DNA from: Amaranthus tricolor
Lineage: Eukaryota; Streptophyta; Magnoliopsida; Caryophyllales; Amaranthaceae
Direction of reading: 5' to 3'
DNA length: 64,000 nt
Assembly: GCF_026212465.1 (NCBI RefSeq)
Contig: NC_080058.1
Span: 14,830,975-14,894,974 of the forward strand
The notes under the pieces were generated by a model. It did not search any database. It saw only the letters and a program-made list of their open reading frames with translations, and had not been told where the DNA came from. This document shows, piece after piece, positions 1-13,478 of the stretch (the first letter of the stretch is position 1; each line of letters starts with the position of its first letter). The translations under genes were made by a program, and so were the position numbers.

Positions 1-682
1 CTTTAGCTCTTATGCTTATTCTAGTTCAAACTACCTATGCTCATACTTGCACAGTCATTCAACATATTCAAGAGAATTATGATCACCACCTTCTATGTTA
101 TGATATGATGGACGAATGCACCCAACAAAGGAAATGCTCAAGCAGATAATAATTAGTGGGTTCATGTATAGAATCAATATCAAAACTAGTAAGCTTTATG
201 AAAGCAATTAACATGAACAAATACACAAACACATAAGGGTAAATTTCATATAATCATCACGAGCAAGAGGAAGTTCCCGTTGCAACCAACTTCTCTAGAA
301 TTTCTTCATTCATACTTTATATCTTCATAATGACTACTTGTAATACAACTCATGAGTTGAACCAAATACTCAAAAATTTCATTATTTCTTGATAATACAT
401 CATTCAATTCTACTGATTTGTTAAATCATGTTATCATTCAAACCAGCATCATGATTATTATTTATAATAACACACATGAGAATAAGTCTCATAACAAGCT
501 AAACAAACTATATATTGATCTATGCACGTGCAATGGTAATCATTATGCATGAATGTGTAATGTATGCACCTATCCCATATCTACCCAAACTCTCACGAAT
601 GACTTCTAACTTCAGGCAATTTCGAAACGATTTTGAGAACACAAAGCGTCGAAAATAGGGACCACTGGTTCTGGTAACCACC
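1..682 (-). mobile_element. LARD-like element, tail of an internal region (partial unit)
   Basis: This stretch appears identical by eye to 7981-8662, the last part of the internal region of the next unit. It is therefore the end of an upstream copy of the same element whose remainder lies outside the window. No coding potential is visible. In the element's own (minus) sense it lies just downstream of an LTR, where the primer-binding site should be. Confidence 0.85.
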
Positions 683-3600
683 TGTAACACCTCAGAATTT
701 CCGACCCCTTAACGAAACCAAAACCGTAAAGGACGGGAGGAAATTCGGGTGTTACATAAAAGAAAAAGGAAAAGAATTTAGATAAACTTTAATTATTAAC
801 TTTTAAAAGGTGAGTGGAAATTTTGGCAGCATCTGCCTTAAAACTGTGCGCCTTTGTAGAAAAACAAAAGTTAATTAAGAAGCTAATAAAGTAAAGGCAC
901 TAACGGCTTATCAAAACTATATCACGGCGGAATAATTCTTCGCCGGCTTCTCAAATCAACATGCCAAACATGGATCGTGGTTCCAGTGTCGACGTTTGCG
1001 TTTTTTAAAAAGACTTAACTACTCAAAACCATACAGAGTTATAAACTACGCAGCGGAAATACAAATACACGTGGGAGGACACAAGGCCTCATAACAGAAC
1101 ATATACAACCAAAATTTACAAAAGATAACAAGAGATACAAAATCGAAAGATAGGGTAATGACACAAGTTATGCTTCGCCCTCATCACTTTCCCCAAATGC
1201 AATGCAATGCATAAGAAGCTCCAGTACCTGCTACGCTGGTCTATGATCCCCCTGCTGCTCGACATTAGACCAAGGGCCAATGTGTCATAGCAGGACAATC
1301 ATAGAAAGTCAACAAACAAACATAAACACAAACACATACACGTCAGTAACTAACATCAAATAGAATAAGGCCAACTACTAGATAGCATTATATCATAAAA
1401 CAAATAAGATGATTTCATAAAACGCAAGCACGGATAGTAACCGTTTATCGGCCACTTATACTTCTTAATTTCATTACGTGCTTTCCAACCCGAACCATGT
1501 GCTCTCGGGTAGAATGCAGGTCTTCACGTTCCTCTCTTCAAACATAAACTCTTGTAAAACACGCATAGATTAACTCGACCTAGGCATTAACAGAATACCT
1601 AACTCATACCCTTATAGAGCTTGTCTATCTTAAGGTAAGCGTGATCATAGTTCGTAATACCCTTGAAGTAACTTAACTTAGGCGCACTTCTCACTAGCAT
1701 AAACTATTCTATCAATAATAAGTATACGTTCTATCAATGAGTAAATATTCTACCAAAGAATGAACCTTCTATCATTACATAACTTTCGATCAATGAATAA
1801 ACTTTCTATCACTGAATAGTTTTCTATCAGTGGATCTTTTCTCTACTTCCTGGCATAGTGACACTCCAAAGGGCGTTATCGGCCTCCCGGCGCCCAATGG
1901 CAAAGTATGAGCTCATGCCCCCTCCAGCTGACCCTCTCGGGTCCTACCTTCGGGCTAAACCTAACACACTGGGGTACTAAACCAGTGAAGAGGCCACCAT
2001 ATTGGGGTTTGCAAGGCCCGCATGGTAACACCTCGGTCAAGGGGCGTTATCGGCCTCCCGACGCCCAATGACCCAAGCATGCTCATACCCCCCTTACGGT
2101 GGTCCCGTCGAACCTCACCTAGGGGACTAATAAAACAACCGGACATAATCCAGTTAAGTCACGCCAGCTAATCATAATATAGTACCTTATCAGATGGGAA
2201 TAACTTCCACTCTCAACTATTAATGAGCGCCCTGGGATAGCTGCGCGCTAAAACCCACTGAGCCACTCAATAGAATATGAAATTCCCCTATAAAGGAGTC
2301 ATTCTAACTCCAATTAGGCATAATCTAATTCTTAAATAAATAAGGGGTAGTTCTCGCCCTCTATTAACTCTCATTCTCTAAACTATTCTAAGCGCAAGGA
2401 TTTCATAGTCGATAGCTCTTCATGTAAAGTGTACTCAATAGTATCTCATAGTTTCAATGCAATGTATATTATCACAATAAACAATAATGTCTTAAAGAAA
2501 ATTGCGTATAAGGGTTAGTTACTGCGTGTACGTACCTGTAAGCGTCACCGCACGATCAAAAGTCACAAAATCACCCAACTAAGGCTCTACTTTCCTCTTA
2601 CGTAATAGGCACCTATATAAGTTATGAGTAGAACTATTAAGTTCCCTTAACTACTTTGACACACCAAACTAAATACCAATTTAACCGCTATCACCCATTC
2701 AACATGAGTTTCCGATTACTCTAGCACGCACACAACCCATTCAATACAAGTCAAAAATTATTAACTCAATACAACATAAGTCTTTCCATCAATTTAAAGT
2801 AGAAGTATGTGTGAATAGTTTCTTTACATTAATCAACTTGAGTTATAGCGATCCACGTTACTTTAGGATAACATATCAATTCACACTTAAATCTTGCGAT
2901 GTTCATGTAGTGCTAATATGACGACAATGACGAATCTTAAGTTTATCACATCGCAATATCATCCATTATATTCTTCAAGGTTAGGAAGAACTACAATCAC
3001 GACATCATAACTAGTAACTTTAGCAACTCTCAACAATAAGTTAGACACTATGCTCATGACTTATTGAAATTACGTATTTACAACATCAATAACAACCTAA
3101 TAAGGTAGTAGTAATTCTCTACAATTAAATCAATAACAATTAGCAACTCCTACTTCCAATTAACAACCAAAACCATTTCTATAGTCAATTGTAATCAAAA
3201 CATTACTAATTGCCACCACGATAATCAACAAAGTCTCAACTACTTATAAGATTATTGAATAAATCATCACATCACCAAAGTAGCATACAAACACACACAC
3301 ACACTACTAGTAATCACATCTCTAAATAAAACCCTAATCATTTCATTTCAATGACAATTCTTTTAACTACTACCCATACTAGAATTCAATGAGACTAATA
3401 CAATACACAATCAACACACAACTCATGAACATGGTAGATTCTAATTAAAATTAGTAAATTAATCAATTGGAAAGTGAGATGCTTACAAAGATTAAAACTA
3501 GTAAGAATGGTGAAGAGGAGGATGAAGGTCGTGGTGGTGGTGCACGAAAGCCAAGAAGGGCTGGAGAGGGCCTTAAATCGAAAAGCAATTGGCGGTTGTT

Positions 3601-3945
3601 CGTGGGTCTGCTGCCGGCCAGCCACAGCGAGGGAGGAGGGAGTGTGCTGCGGTGGCGAGAAGAAAACGCAGCTGCTGGTCAGAGGAGAACGCAACCTTGC
3701 TGCTGCTGCTTGCGGGAAGGAGAAGGCGGGCTGCTGCTGATCGTTCACTGGTGGCGCAGGGGAGAAAAAGGGGTTGCTGGTGTCCTCGTGGCTGCCGGGC
3801 TGCTGTGCGGGAAGGGGGAAAATGCGGGAGTGAGGGAGGAAGGAAGAAGAAGAGAAAGAAGGAGGAAAAGAAGGAAAGAAGTGACGGCTCCCTCTTGAGT
3901 GTTTAGGGTTTCAACGTTTTTATACTCGTTATTTCTATTATTATG

Positions 3946-4020
<75 letters not shown>

Positions 4021-4302
4021 TTATTTATTTATTTTTCATCTCGATTTGTTTTCTTACGAGACCCAACTAAGAGACTCACCTTCGAGGGCTCACACATTTT
4101 AATAAATAATCATTTCGATTCAAACCTCTTTATTGGAGAAGTCGTAACTATATTTTTAATATATATATAAGTCGACATTTAAATCCGTATATGAAAGAAA
4201 TTTATTAAAACTAATTCGGAAATAATTAAATAATAATTGTAAAATCTTTAAAAACTATTAAAATATTAAATAATTACGTCATTAAAATCTCAGGGTGTTA
4301 CA
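683..4302 (-). repeat. LARD-family LTR, copy A (3620 bp)
   Basis: The LTR is bounded by a 9-bp inverted repeat, TGTAACACC at the left and GGTGTTACA at the right, and recurs at 8663-12273 with only a handful of substitutions seen by eye. Sense is minus: a polypurine tract abuts its right edge at 4303 and a TATA box on the minus strand lies at about 3920. Contents from the right: AT-rich U3 with an (ATT)n tract (about 3940-4015), TATA box, purine/pyrimidine-skewed leader (3470-3900), long AT-rich R-U5, a GC-rich block (1850-2150) and ~22-bp CTATCAATGA-type repeats (1700-1840). Open frames inside it are not convincing genes. It serves as 3' LTR of one unit and probably as 5' LTR of the unit to its left. 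Confidence 0.92.
3899..3925 (-). promoter_or_regulatory. LTR promoter core with TATA box and telo-box (copy A)
   Basis: On the minus strand TATAAAA (3923-3917) is followed by AAACCCTAAA (about 3910-3901), a plant telo-box. U3 would then be about 380 bp. The arrangement is the same in copy B (about 11879-11905) and in the diverged solo LTR (about 41173-41198), which supports functional constraint or recent common descent. No expression evidence is available here. Confidence 0.6.
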
Positions 4303-4338
4303 GACTACCCCCCTTAAAAGGAGTTTCGTCCCCGAAAC
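4303..4338 (-). other. Polypurine tract with preceding hairpin (LARD)
   Basis: On the minus strand the palindromic GTTTCGGGGACGAAAC (4338-4323) is followed by TTTTAAGGGGGGTAGTC and then the LTR start TGTAACACCC. This is the usual 3' end of a Ty3/gypsy internal region and fixes the element's orientation. Confidence 0.8.
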
Positions 4339-4796
4339 TAGCGCAACCAAGTGCGAAATTGTGAAAATTTATATTTCTAATAACTCAAGGAGGCGTCTTA
4401 ACGATTTTAAGCCTAAGGAATTAACTCAAAGATCGTGACCTTATTGACACTATTATACTCACTCTATCCAAATATTCATGCATATTTCGTTCCGAGCATT
4501 CATAACCATCTAAATTAACTCAACACCCAAACAAAGCATGTAAATGTCACACAATTAACTTAACATAATCAATCAAAAGCATGTAAAAATCATACAATTG
4601 ACTCAACACGGTCAATCAAAAGCATGCAAATATCACACCAATTGATTCACACAATCAATCAAAGCATGTAGATATCACACAGATAGGTTCAAACAATGAA
4701 TCGAAAGCATGTAAGTTTGTAATAGGTTGTTATCATAGAGACAAAAATGCGTGAAAACACAAGAGAAAATGCGTGTAAATGCGCGAAATTTTACCG

Positions 4797-4835
4797 CATT
4801 CTACCCCCCTTAAAACTTAGTTACGACCTCGTAAC
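4797..4835 (-). other. Second polypurine-tract-like site with hairpin (LARD internal)
   Basis: On the minus strand the perfect palindrome GTTACGAGGTCGTAAC (4835-4820) is followed by TTTTAAGGGGGGTAGAATG. It mirrors the true polypurine tract about 490 bp away but no LTR follows. It may be an auxiliary plus-strand primer site or the remains of an older element end. Confidence 0.5.
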
Positions 4836-7800
4836 TCACTAACCTCGAAACATATGCAAGGATAGTGTGGTTAGACCATGGAACTCTAATTATTTCATCT
4901 CTTCGATCTCAGTGCTACATACCCTAGTATGTAGGTCTCAATATGTTCTCTTAGTAAGACAACTCTTCTCAATGTTTACAAAAATAACAGAACTAGCAGA
5001 TGTGGCTTTTAAAAAAAAAAAATATCACTTGAGTTCGTAACAACACGAAACGTCCTGTTATCTAATGTAATTCTCAAACAACATTTTTCAATTCTACGTG
5101 ACCACCTAAGGTCGACTTTGTGATAATCTTGAAATGTACGGAAGGTTTAACTATTATAATTTGAACCATGAATGGGGGTAAAATATCAAAACAACAAAGT
5201 CCTAAAAGTAAAGTGCACGAAGTTGCTCAACACTTAACTCGTATTACAATTAGAAACCCTAGACCTGAGGATACTTGAATTTTACAAAACTGATTGGTTA
5301 TCACCTCCCAAATCGATTCACCGCTAACTTTACTTATCATGACATAATCCTAACCTTTTACTTAACATGAAATGCCTTTTTTTATTAACCATATATGATC
5401 AAATCATTTTATAACATATTAATTCATACATCAAGAATCGATTAGTAGATTAATAACTCAAATTAATAACTCATAACATAATACATGTTTCATGTATATA
5501 ATCCAATTGTATATACCACATTTTTAGCAAGTTACTGTAGTTAATAGTTATACGTTCACAACTATGATACTAATACACATATTGTAATCATTCAACAATA
5601 ACATCCTTTATCCATCATAATATCAAATTATAATTATGATAATGTGAGGATGATTTACAATCATGAAGACATTTTTCAACTATTCACTTACCATACAACT
5701 AGATATGTTGAAAGTATAGAATTTTTTTCTTTTTTTTTTTCTTTTTTATTTTTTATTTTTTATTTTTTTATTTATTTATTTTTTTTATTTTTTTATTTTT
5801 TTATCAATTAAGATCACGAACTCATATATGACTGAAGTAATGCATCATGTTCATATATAACGACAGCACTAATGGTACTAATAGGGTAATAATAACAGTG
5901 ATGATCAACAAAGATGGCATTTTATGTATACAAAAAAAATGCAAGATGAACACACCTACATCATCGCAATTTCCCATATCAATAGCAAAGCAGTTATGTA
6001 TCATTCAGTTCGATAAAGTTGTGATACCAACACTAATTTCACAATATCCAACCTACATCATAACATTTCCATCTCAATACTACCTCTACCTATAAGACCG
6101 TTATCGCAACCATATGACTGCTACATTAACTATCCTAACATTATACTAAGGTACAACAACACAAGCCAACAAAATAACGCAACACTTGAAATTATGCATT
6201 ACAATTATTCCTTCGCAAAAAAAAAAAAAATTGGAACTCAATCACCCTTCGACCTAAGAGGCGAAACTTAAAACTAACAACTATAACATAATGATTTGTA
6301 TTAAAACACGTCAAAATTTCAAAACTCTTTCATCAAATGCTTATTACGATCCAATGATTTAGTAACATCAAATTAAAACTCTTCTTAACACAAGTGCGAA
6401 TATTATTTAACTCTCTTTATCGCATAATAATGATTGTGTATAATAATCGTTTAAGACATACTCCATTATCTTGATTCATCTCTCAAGTTATAATTATTTG
6501 CATACTCATTGTCGTTTCTTCAATGTTTAGGTTTAAAACACCTGGACTTTTATTAGGACCACATTATCTTTAATAACCCAACTTATCACATCAATCATTA
6601 TTAAAACAATAACTTGCATAGAGTCAACTTCATTTAGAATCTCATCTGAGTCTTATCATTTCGATACACTAGCAGGGCTATTAAATTGGTAATCAATGAG
6701 AAATTCTAAAAGACTTCAAACATTTAACTATATCTTACGTGCACAAGGACGCTTATTCCACCTCATCATCAGGTTATTTTATCCTTATGTCTTGTAATAG
6801 CCCAGAAGGCCATGAGGAAAACAAATTATAATATCACTGATTCCTTTTTAATTTCAAATATCATTTTATCCAGTTAACGCTTTAAAACCGTCACGGTTCT
6901 TCTTCACATTATCATCCGATTAAAATATTCATCACTCCATATAGGCATTTAATGAGACAAAATGTCTTAACTCAATAGTGCTCCCTTGAATCAATCCTTA
7001 GGCCCTTAACATGAAAATTTGTTTACGATGATTATTCTTTAACTATCCACTTTAATATGAAGTTATCGACTTATGTATGAATGATATATCATGTCTCAAC
7101 GAAATACAGAACTCAAAGGACTTGCGAACAATAATTTTCTCCTTTGATACTCAAACTCATATGTCTTCAAGAAAAAAAAATCACCCTTATTTTATCCAAG
7201 GAATCCCTTTAAATAGAGATTTAAAGGTTGTTAGCCTTCAACAAACATGAAATATTATATTCATTATGATGAGAGTTGAATGCTTACAAAAATTAAAATC
7301 AATGACAGAGGACCTTTATAGTATATAATTCATCAAAATATATATAAAGTGTTTACTAAGGCTGATAGGTTGACTATCGTTTTCACTCTCAACTGATTCT
7401 CAAGGTCTCACTACAAGCATAATATGTTGGGTTTAGAACTAACAAATATATGTTACATAAACCAATTTAAAGCATCAGTCTCAATCACTGTATGAGACTA
7501 AAAACGTTTATTGGTAGACACGTTTATGCCACACTAAAACTCAACACCAATGTTACTATAGCTAGTTACAAAGGTCGAGAGCCTCAATCTAGTAAGAATT
7601 ATAACTTCAAATAGAAATATTAAAGCGATTCTAGTATGAACAACAATACTAATGTGATAATTTGGTTCAGCTAATATAGCATTATCTTTAAACACTTAGC
7701 GGCGTTGAAAACAATCTCTTAACTTCAACTCAACACTATATAAAGAATATATCAATAATACTCTTATAGATCATGGTTCGAAATTGGGGGTTGAATTCTC

Positions 7801-8642
7801 AAACTATGAACTCTTAACGTGCTCTCGAACTTCTGCTTATATTAATATGTAGGTTTTAACGCATCTATACTTTAGCTATGACCGCATTATTATCATCAAC
7901 TGGTGATTAAAAATTTATTTACAAGGTATCGCATACAAGACCCTTTTCTTTCATTTACAATACATCAAATTCTTATTACCCTTTAGCTCTTATGCTTATT
8001 CTAGTTCAAACTACCTATGCTCATACTTGCACAGTCATTCAACATATTCAAGAGAATTATGATCACCACCTTCTATGTTATGATATGATGGACGAATGCA
8101 CCCAACAAAGGAAATGCTCAAGCAGATAATAATTAGTGGGTTCATGTATAGAATCAATATCAAAACTAGTAAGCTTTATGAAAGCAATTAACATGAACAA
8201 ATACACAAACACATAAGGGTAAATTTCATATAATCATCACGAGCAAGAGGAAGTTCCCGTTGCAACCAACTTCTCTAGAATTTCTTCATTCATACTTTAT
8301 ATCTTCATAATGACTACTTGTAATACAACTCATGAGTTGAACCAAATACTCAAAAATTTCATTATTTCTTGATAATACATCATTCAATTCTACTGATTTG
8401 TTAAATCATGTTATCATTCAAACCAGCATCATGATTATTATTTATAATAACACACATGAGAATAAGTCTCATAACAAGCTAAACAAACTATATATTGATC
8501 TATGCACGTGCAATGGTAATCATTATGCATGAATGTGTAATGTATGCACCTATCCCATATCTACCCAAACTCTCACGAATGACTTCTAACTTCAGGCAAT
8601 TTCGAAACGATTTTGAGAACACAAAGCGTCGAAAATAGGGAC

Positions 8643-8660
8643 CACTGGTTCTGGTAACCA
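8643..8660 (-). other. Candidate primer-binding site (LARD)
   Basis: Two bases after the LTR end, the minus strand reads TGGTTACCAGAACCAGTG. It begins with the TGG expected from a tRNA CCA end and has the same 2-nt spacing as the Tekay-like elements. It does not match the common initiator-Met sequence beyond the first four bases and is partly self-complementary (TGGTT/AACCA). The tRNA is not identified. Confidence 0.4.
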
Positions 8661-8662
8661 CC

Positions 8663-11600
8663 TGTAACACCTCAGAATTTCCGACCCCTTAACGAAACCA
8701 AAACCGTAAAGGACGGGAGGAAATTCGGGTGTTACATAAAAGAAAAAGGAAAAGAATTTAGATAAACTTTAATTATTAACTTTTAAAAGGTGAGTGGAAA
8801 TTTTGGCAGCATCTGCCTTAAAACTGTGCGCCTTTGTAGAAAAACAAAAGTTAATTAAGAAGCTAATAAAGTAAAGGCACTAACGGCTTATCAAAACTAT
8901 ATCACGGCGGAATAATTCTTCGCCGGCTTCTCAAATCAACATGCCAAACATGGATCGTGGTTCCAGTGTCGACGTTTGCGTTTTTTAAAAAGACTTAACT
9001 ACTCAAAACCATACAGAGTTATAAACTACGCAGCGGAAATACAAATACACGTTGGAGGACACAAGGCCTCATAACAGAACATATACAACCAAAATTTACA
9101 AAAGATAACAAGAGATACAAAATCGAAAGATAGGGTAATGACACAAGTTATGCTTCGCCCTCATCACTTTCCCCAAATGCAATGCAATGCATAAGAAGCT
9201 CCAGTACCTGCTACGCTGGTCTATGATCCCCCTGCTGCTCGACATTAGACCAAGGGCCAATGTGTCATAGCAGGACAATCATAGAAAGTCAACAAACAAA
9301 CATAAACACAAACACATACACGTCAGTAACTAACATCAAATAGAATAAGGCCAACTACTAGATAGCATTATATCATAAAACAAATAAGATGATTTCATAA
9401 AACGCAAGCACGGATAGTAACCGTTTATCGGCCACTTATACTTCTTAATTTCATTACGTGCTTTCCAACCCGAACCATGTGCTCTCGGGTAGAATGCAGG
9501 TCTTCACGTTCCTCTCTTCAAACATAAACTCTTGTAAAACACGCATAGATTAACTCGACCTAGGCATTAACAGAATACCTAACTCATACCCTTATAGAGC
9601 TTGTCTATCTTAAGGTAAGCGTGATCATAGTTCGTAATACCCTTGAAGTAACTTAACTTAGGCGCACTTCTCACTAGCATAAACTATTCTATCAATAATA
9701 AGTATACGTTCTATCAATGAGTAAATATTCTACCAAAGAATGAACCTTCTATCATTACATAACTTTCGATCAATGAATAAACTTTCTATCACTGAATAGT
9801 TTTCTATCAGTGGATCTTTTCTCTACTTCCTGGCATAGTGACACTCCAAAGGGCGTTATCGGCCTCCCGGCGCCCAATGGCAAAGTATGAGCTCATGCCC
9901 CCTCCAGCTGACCCTCTCGGGTCCTACCTTCGGGCTAAACCTAACACACTGGGGTACTAAACCAGTGAAGAGGCCACCATATTGGGGTTTGCAAGGCCCG
10001 CATGGTAACACCTCGGTCAAGGGGCGTTATCGGCCTCCCGACGCCCAATGACCCAAGCATGCTCATACCCCCCTTACGGTGGTCCCGTCGAACCTCACCT
10101 AGGGGACTAATAAAACAACCGGACATAATCCAGTTAAGTCACGCCAGCTAATCATAATATAGTACCTTATCAGATGGGAATAACTTCCACTCTCAACTAT
10201 TAATGAGCGCCCTGGGATAGCTGCGCGCTAAAACCCACTGAGCCACTCAATAGAATATGAAATTCCCCTATAAAGGAGTCATTCTAACTCCAATTAGGCA
10301 TAATCTAATTCTTAAATAAATAAGGGGTAGTTCTCGCCCTCTATTAACTCTCATTCTCTAAACTATTCTAAGCGCAAGGATTTCATAGTCGATAGCTCTT
10401 CATGTAAAGTGTACTCAATAGTATCTCATAGTTTCAATGCAATGTATATTATCACAATAAACAATAATGTCTTAAAGAAAATTGCGTATAAGGGTTAGTT
10501 ACTGCGTGTACGTACCTGTAAGCGTCACCGCACGATCAAAAGTCACAAAATCACCCAACTAAGGCTCTACTTTCCTCTTACGTAATAGGCACCTATATAA
10601 GTTATGAGTAGAACTATTAAGTTCCCTTAACTACTTTGACATACCAAACTAAATACCAATTTAACCGCTATCACCCATTCAACATGAGTTTCCGATTACT
10701 CTAGCACGCACACAACCCATTCAATACAAGTCAAAAATTATTAACTCAATACAACATAAGTCTTTCCATCAATTTAAAGTAGAAGTATGTGTGAATAGTT
10801 TCTTTACATTAATCAACTTGAGTTATAGCGATCCACGTTACTTTAGGATAACATATCAATTCACACTTAAATCTTGCGATGTTCATGTAGTGCTAATATG
10901 ACGACAATGACGAATCTTAAGTTTATCACATCGCAATATCATCCATTATATTCTTCAAGGTTAGGAAGAACTACAATCACGACATCATAACTAGTAACTT
11001 TAGCAACTCTCAACAATAAGTTAGACACTATGCTCATGACTTATTGAAATTACGTATTTACAACATCAATAACAACCTAATAAGGTAGTAGTAATTCTCT
11101 ACAATTAAATCAATAACAATTAGCAACTCCTACTTCCAATTAACAACCAAAACCATTTCTATAGTCAATTGTAATCAAAACATTACTAATTGCCACCACG
11201 ATAATCAACAAAGTCTCAACTACTTATAAGATTATTGAATAAATCATCACATCACCAAAGTAGCATACAAACACACACACACACTACTAGTAATCACATC
11301 TCTAAATAAAACCCTAATCATTTCATTTCAATGACAATTCTTTTAACTACTACCCATACTAGAATTCAATGAGACTAATACAATACAAAATCAACACACA
11401 ACTCATGAACATGGTAGATTCTAATTAAAATTAGTAAATTAATCAATTGGAAAGTGAGATGCTTACAAAGATTAAAACTAGTAAGAATGGTGAAGAGGAG
11501 GATGAAGGTCGTGGTGGTGGTGCACGAAAGCCAAGAAGGGCTGGAGAGGGCCTTAAATCGAAAAGCAATTGGCGGTTGTTCGTGGGTCTGCTGCCGGCCA

Positions 11601-11925
11601 GCCACAGCGAGGGAGGAGGGAGTGTGCTGCGGTGGCGAGAAGAAAACGCAGCTGCTGGTCAGAGGAGAACGCAACCTTGCTGCTGCTGCTTGCGGGAAGG
11701 AGAAGGCGGGCTGCTGCTGATCGTTCACTGGTGGCGCAGGGGAGAAAAAGGGGTTGCTGGTGTCCTCGTGGCTGCCGGGCTGCTGTGCGGGAAGGGGGAA
11801 AATGCGGGAGTGAGGGAGGAAGGAAGAAGAAGAGAAAGAAGGAGGAGAAGAAGGAAAGAAGTGACGGCTCCCTCTTGAGTGTTTAGGGTTTCAACGTTTT
11901 TATACTCGTTATTTCTATTATTATG

Positions 11926-11991
<66 letters not shown>

Positions 11992-12273
11992 TTATTTATT
12001 TATTTTTCATCTCGATTTGTTTTCTTACGAGACCCAACTAAGAGACTCACCTTCTTGGGCTCACACATTTTAATAAATAATCATTTCGATTCAAACCTCT
12101 TTATTGGAGAAGTCGTAACTATATTTTTAATATATATATAAGTCGACATTTAAATCCGTATATGAAAGAAATTTATTAAAACTAATTCGGAAATAATTAA
12201 ATAATAATTGTAAAATCTTTAAAAACTATTAAAATATTAAATAATTACGTCATTAAAATCTCAGGGTGTTACA
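8663..12273 (-). repeat. LARD-family LTR, copy B (3611 bp)
   Basis: This LTR has the same termini as copy A and is 9 bp shorter, explained by three fewer ATT triplets. Substitutions seen by eye include positions matching 1054, 2663, 3407, 3867 and a short change near 4082. It is the 5' LTR of the central unit (minus sense). Its right edge abuts an AT microsatellite, the likely insertion target, so a target-site duplication cannot be recognised on this side and the other side is outside the window. Confidence 0.92.
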
Positions 12274-13055
<782 letters not shown>

Positions 13056-13058
<3 letters not shown>

Positions 13059-13202
13059 ATATTTGGAAGAAATTACAAAATCGTAATAAGGTTTAGGAAT
13101 TAAAGGTGATTTGAATTAGCTAACCAAAGGATTAGGAATTCGAAAAAAAATTTCGGAATAATAAATCGGAAGATTAAGATTAAGAAATTTGAGCCTGTTA
13201 CA
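13056..13202 (-). repeat. Start of 3' LTR of Tekay-like element A (truncated by AT tract and LARD array)
   Basis: On the minus strand the LTR starts TGTAACAGGCTCAAATTTCT at 13202, directly after a polypurine tract, and resembles the LTR start at 23789 (TGTAACAGACC...). It runs into the AT tract after about 147 bp. The rest is presumed to lie left of the LARD array, outside the window. Confidence 0.7.
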
Positions 13203-13237
13203 ACTCTTTCCCCCTTTAGATAGTTTCATCCTGAAAC
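13203..13237 (-). other. Polypurine tract and hairpin, Tekay-like element A
   Basis: On the minus strand the hairpin GTTTCAGGATGAAAC (13237-13223) precedes TAAAGGGGGAAAGAGT and the LTR. The layout equals that at 29986-30020. Confidence 0.75.
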
Positions 13238-13475
13238 TAGAACTTACAAAAAGGTTAGGATATCGCTTTCTCATGTCAACCTCTTTTTCCCAAATCGCCT
13301 CTTCAACTCCGTGGTTTGACCATAAAACCTTGGCCAATGGAATCCTTGAATTTCTCAACTCTTTTACTCGGGTATCTAAGATCTTGATTGGTCGTTCCTC
13401 ATACACTAAAGACTCCTCAATCAAAAGCGGTTCGTGCATTAGAACATGAGACGGATTATGAACGTACTTCCTCAA
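13215..13475 (-). pseudogene. Integrase C-terminus with chromodomain (element A)
   Basis: The frame begins at the linker RKYVHNPSHVL and contains the chromodomain-like run VYEERPIKILD...AKVLWSNHGVEEAIWEKEVDMRKRYP. The aromatic W and E positions expected of a plant chromodomain are present. Such domains are thought to steer integration to marked chromatin. A stop codon at 13476-13478 separates it from the integrase core, and the natural stop after FV appears lost, so the frame runs on towards the LTR. Confidence 0.8.
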
Positions 13476-13478
13476 CTA

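Larger units (their letters stand above)
4303..8662 (-). mobile_element. LARD-like element, complete internal region (4360 bp, non-coding)
   Basis: The region lies between two near-identical LTRs. No gag, protease, RT or integrase signature appears in any frame, and the only open frames are about 60-80 codons in AT-rich DNA. LTRs above 3 kb around a non-coding internal domain are the definition of a large retrotransposon derivative (LARD). The right end should hold the primer site and the left end holds the polypurine tract. Low-complexity runs occur (T-rich at 5727-5800). Mobility would need proteins from another element; the hairpin and polypurine tract resemble those of the Tekay-like elements in this window, so a chromovirus-type helper is inferred. 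Confidence 0.8.

Noticed and set aside
3395..3906. Overlapping open frames of 88-143 codons on both strands in the LARD LTR, repeated at 11375-11886
   Set aside because: Purine-skewed leader sequence keeps frames open on both strands. The frames are not kept in the older solo LTR (40624-41166), so no coding constraint is visible.
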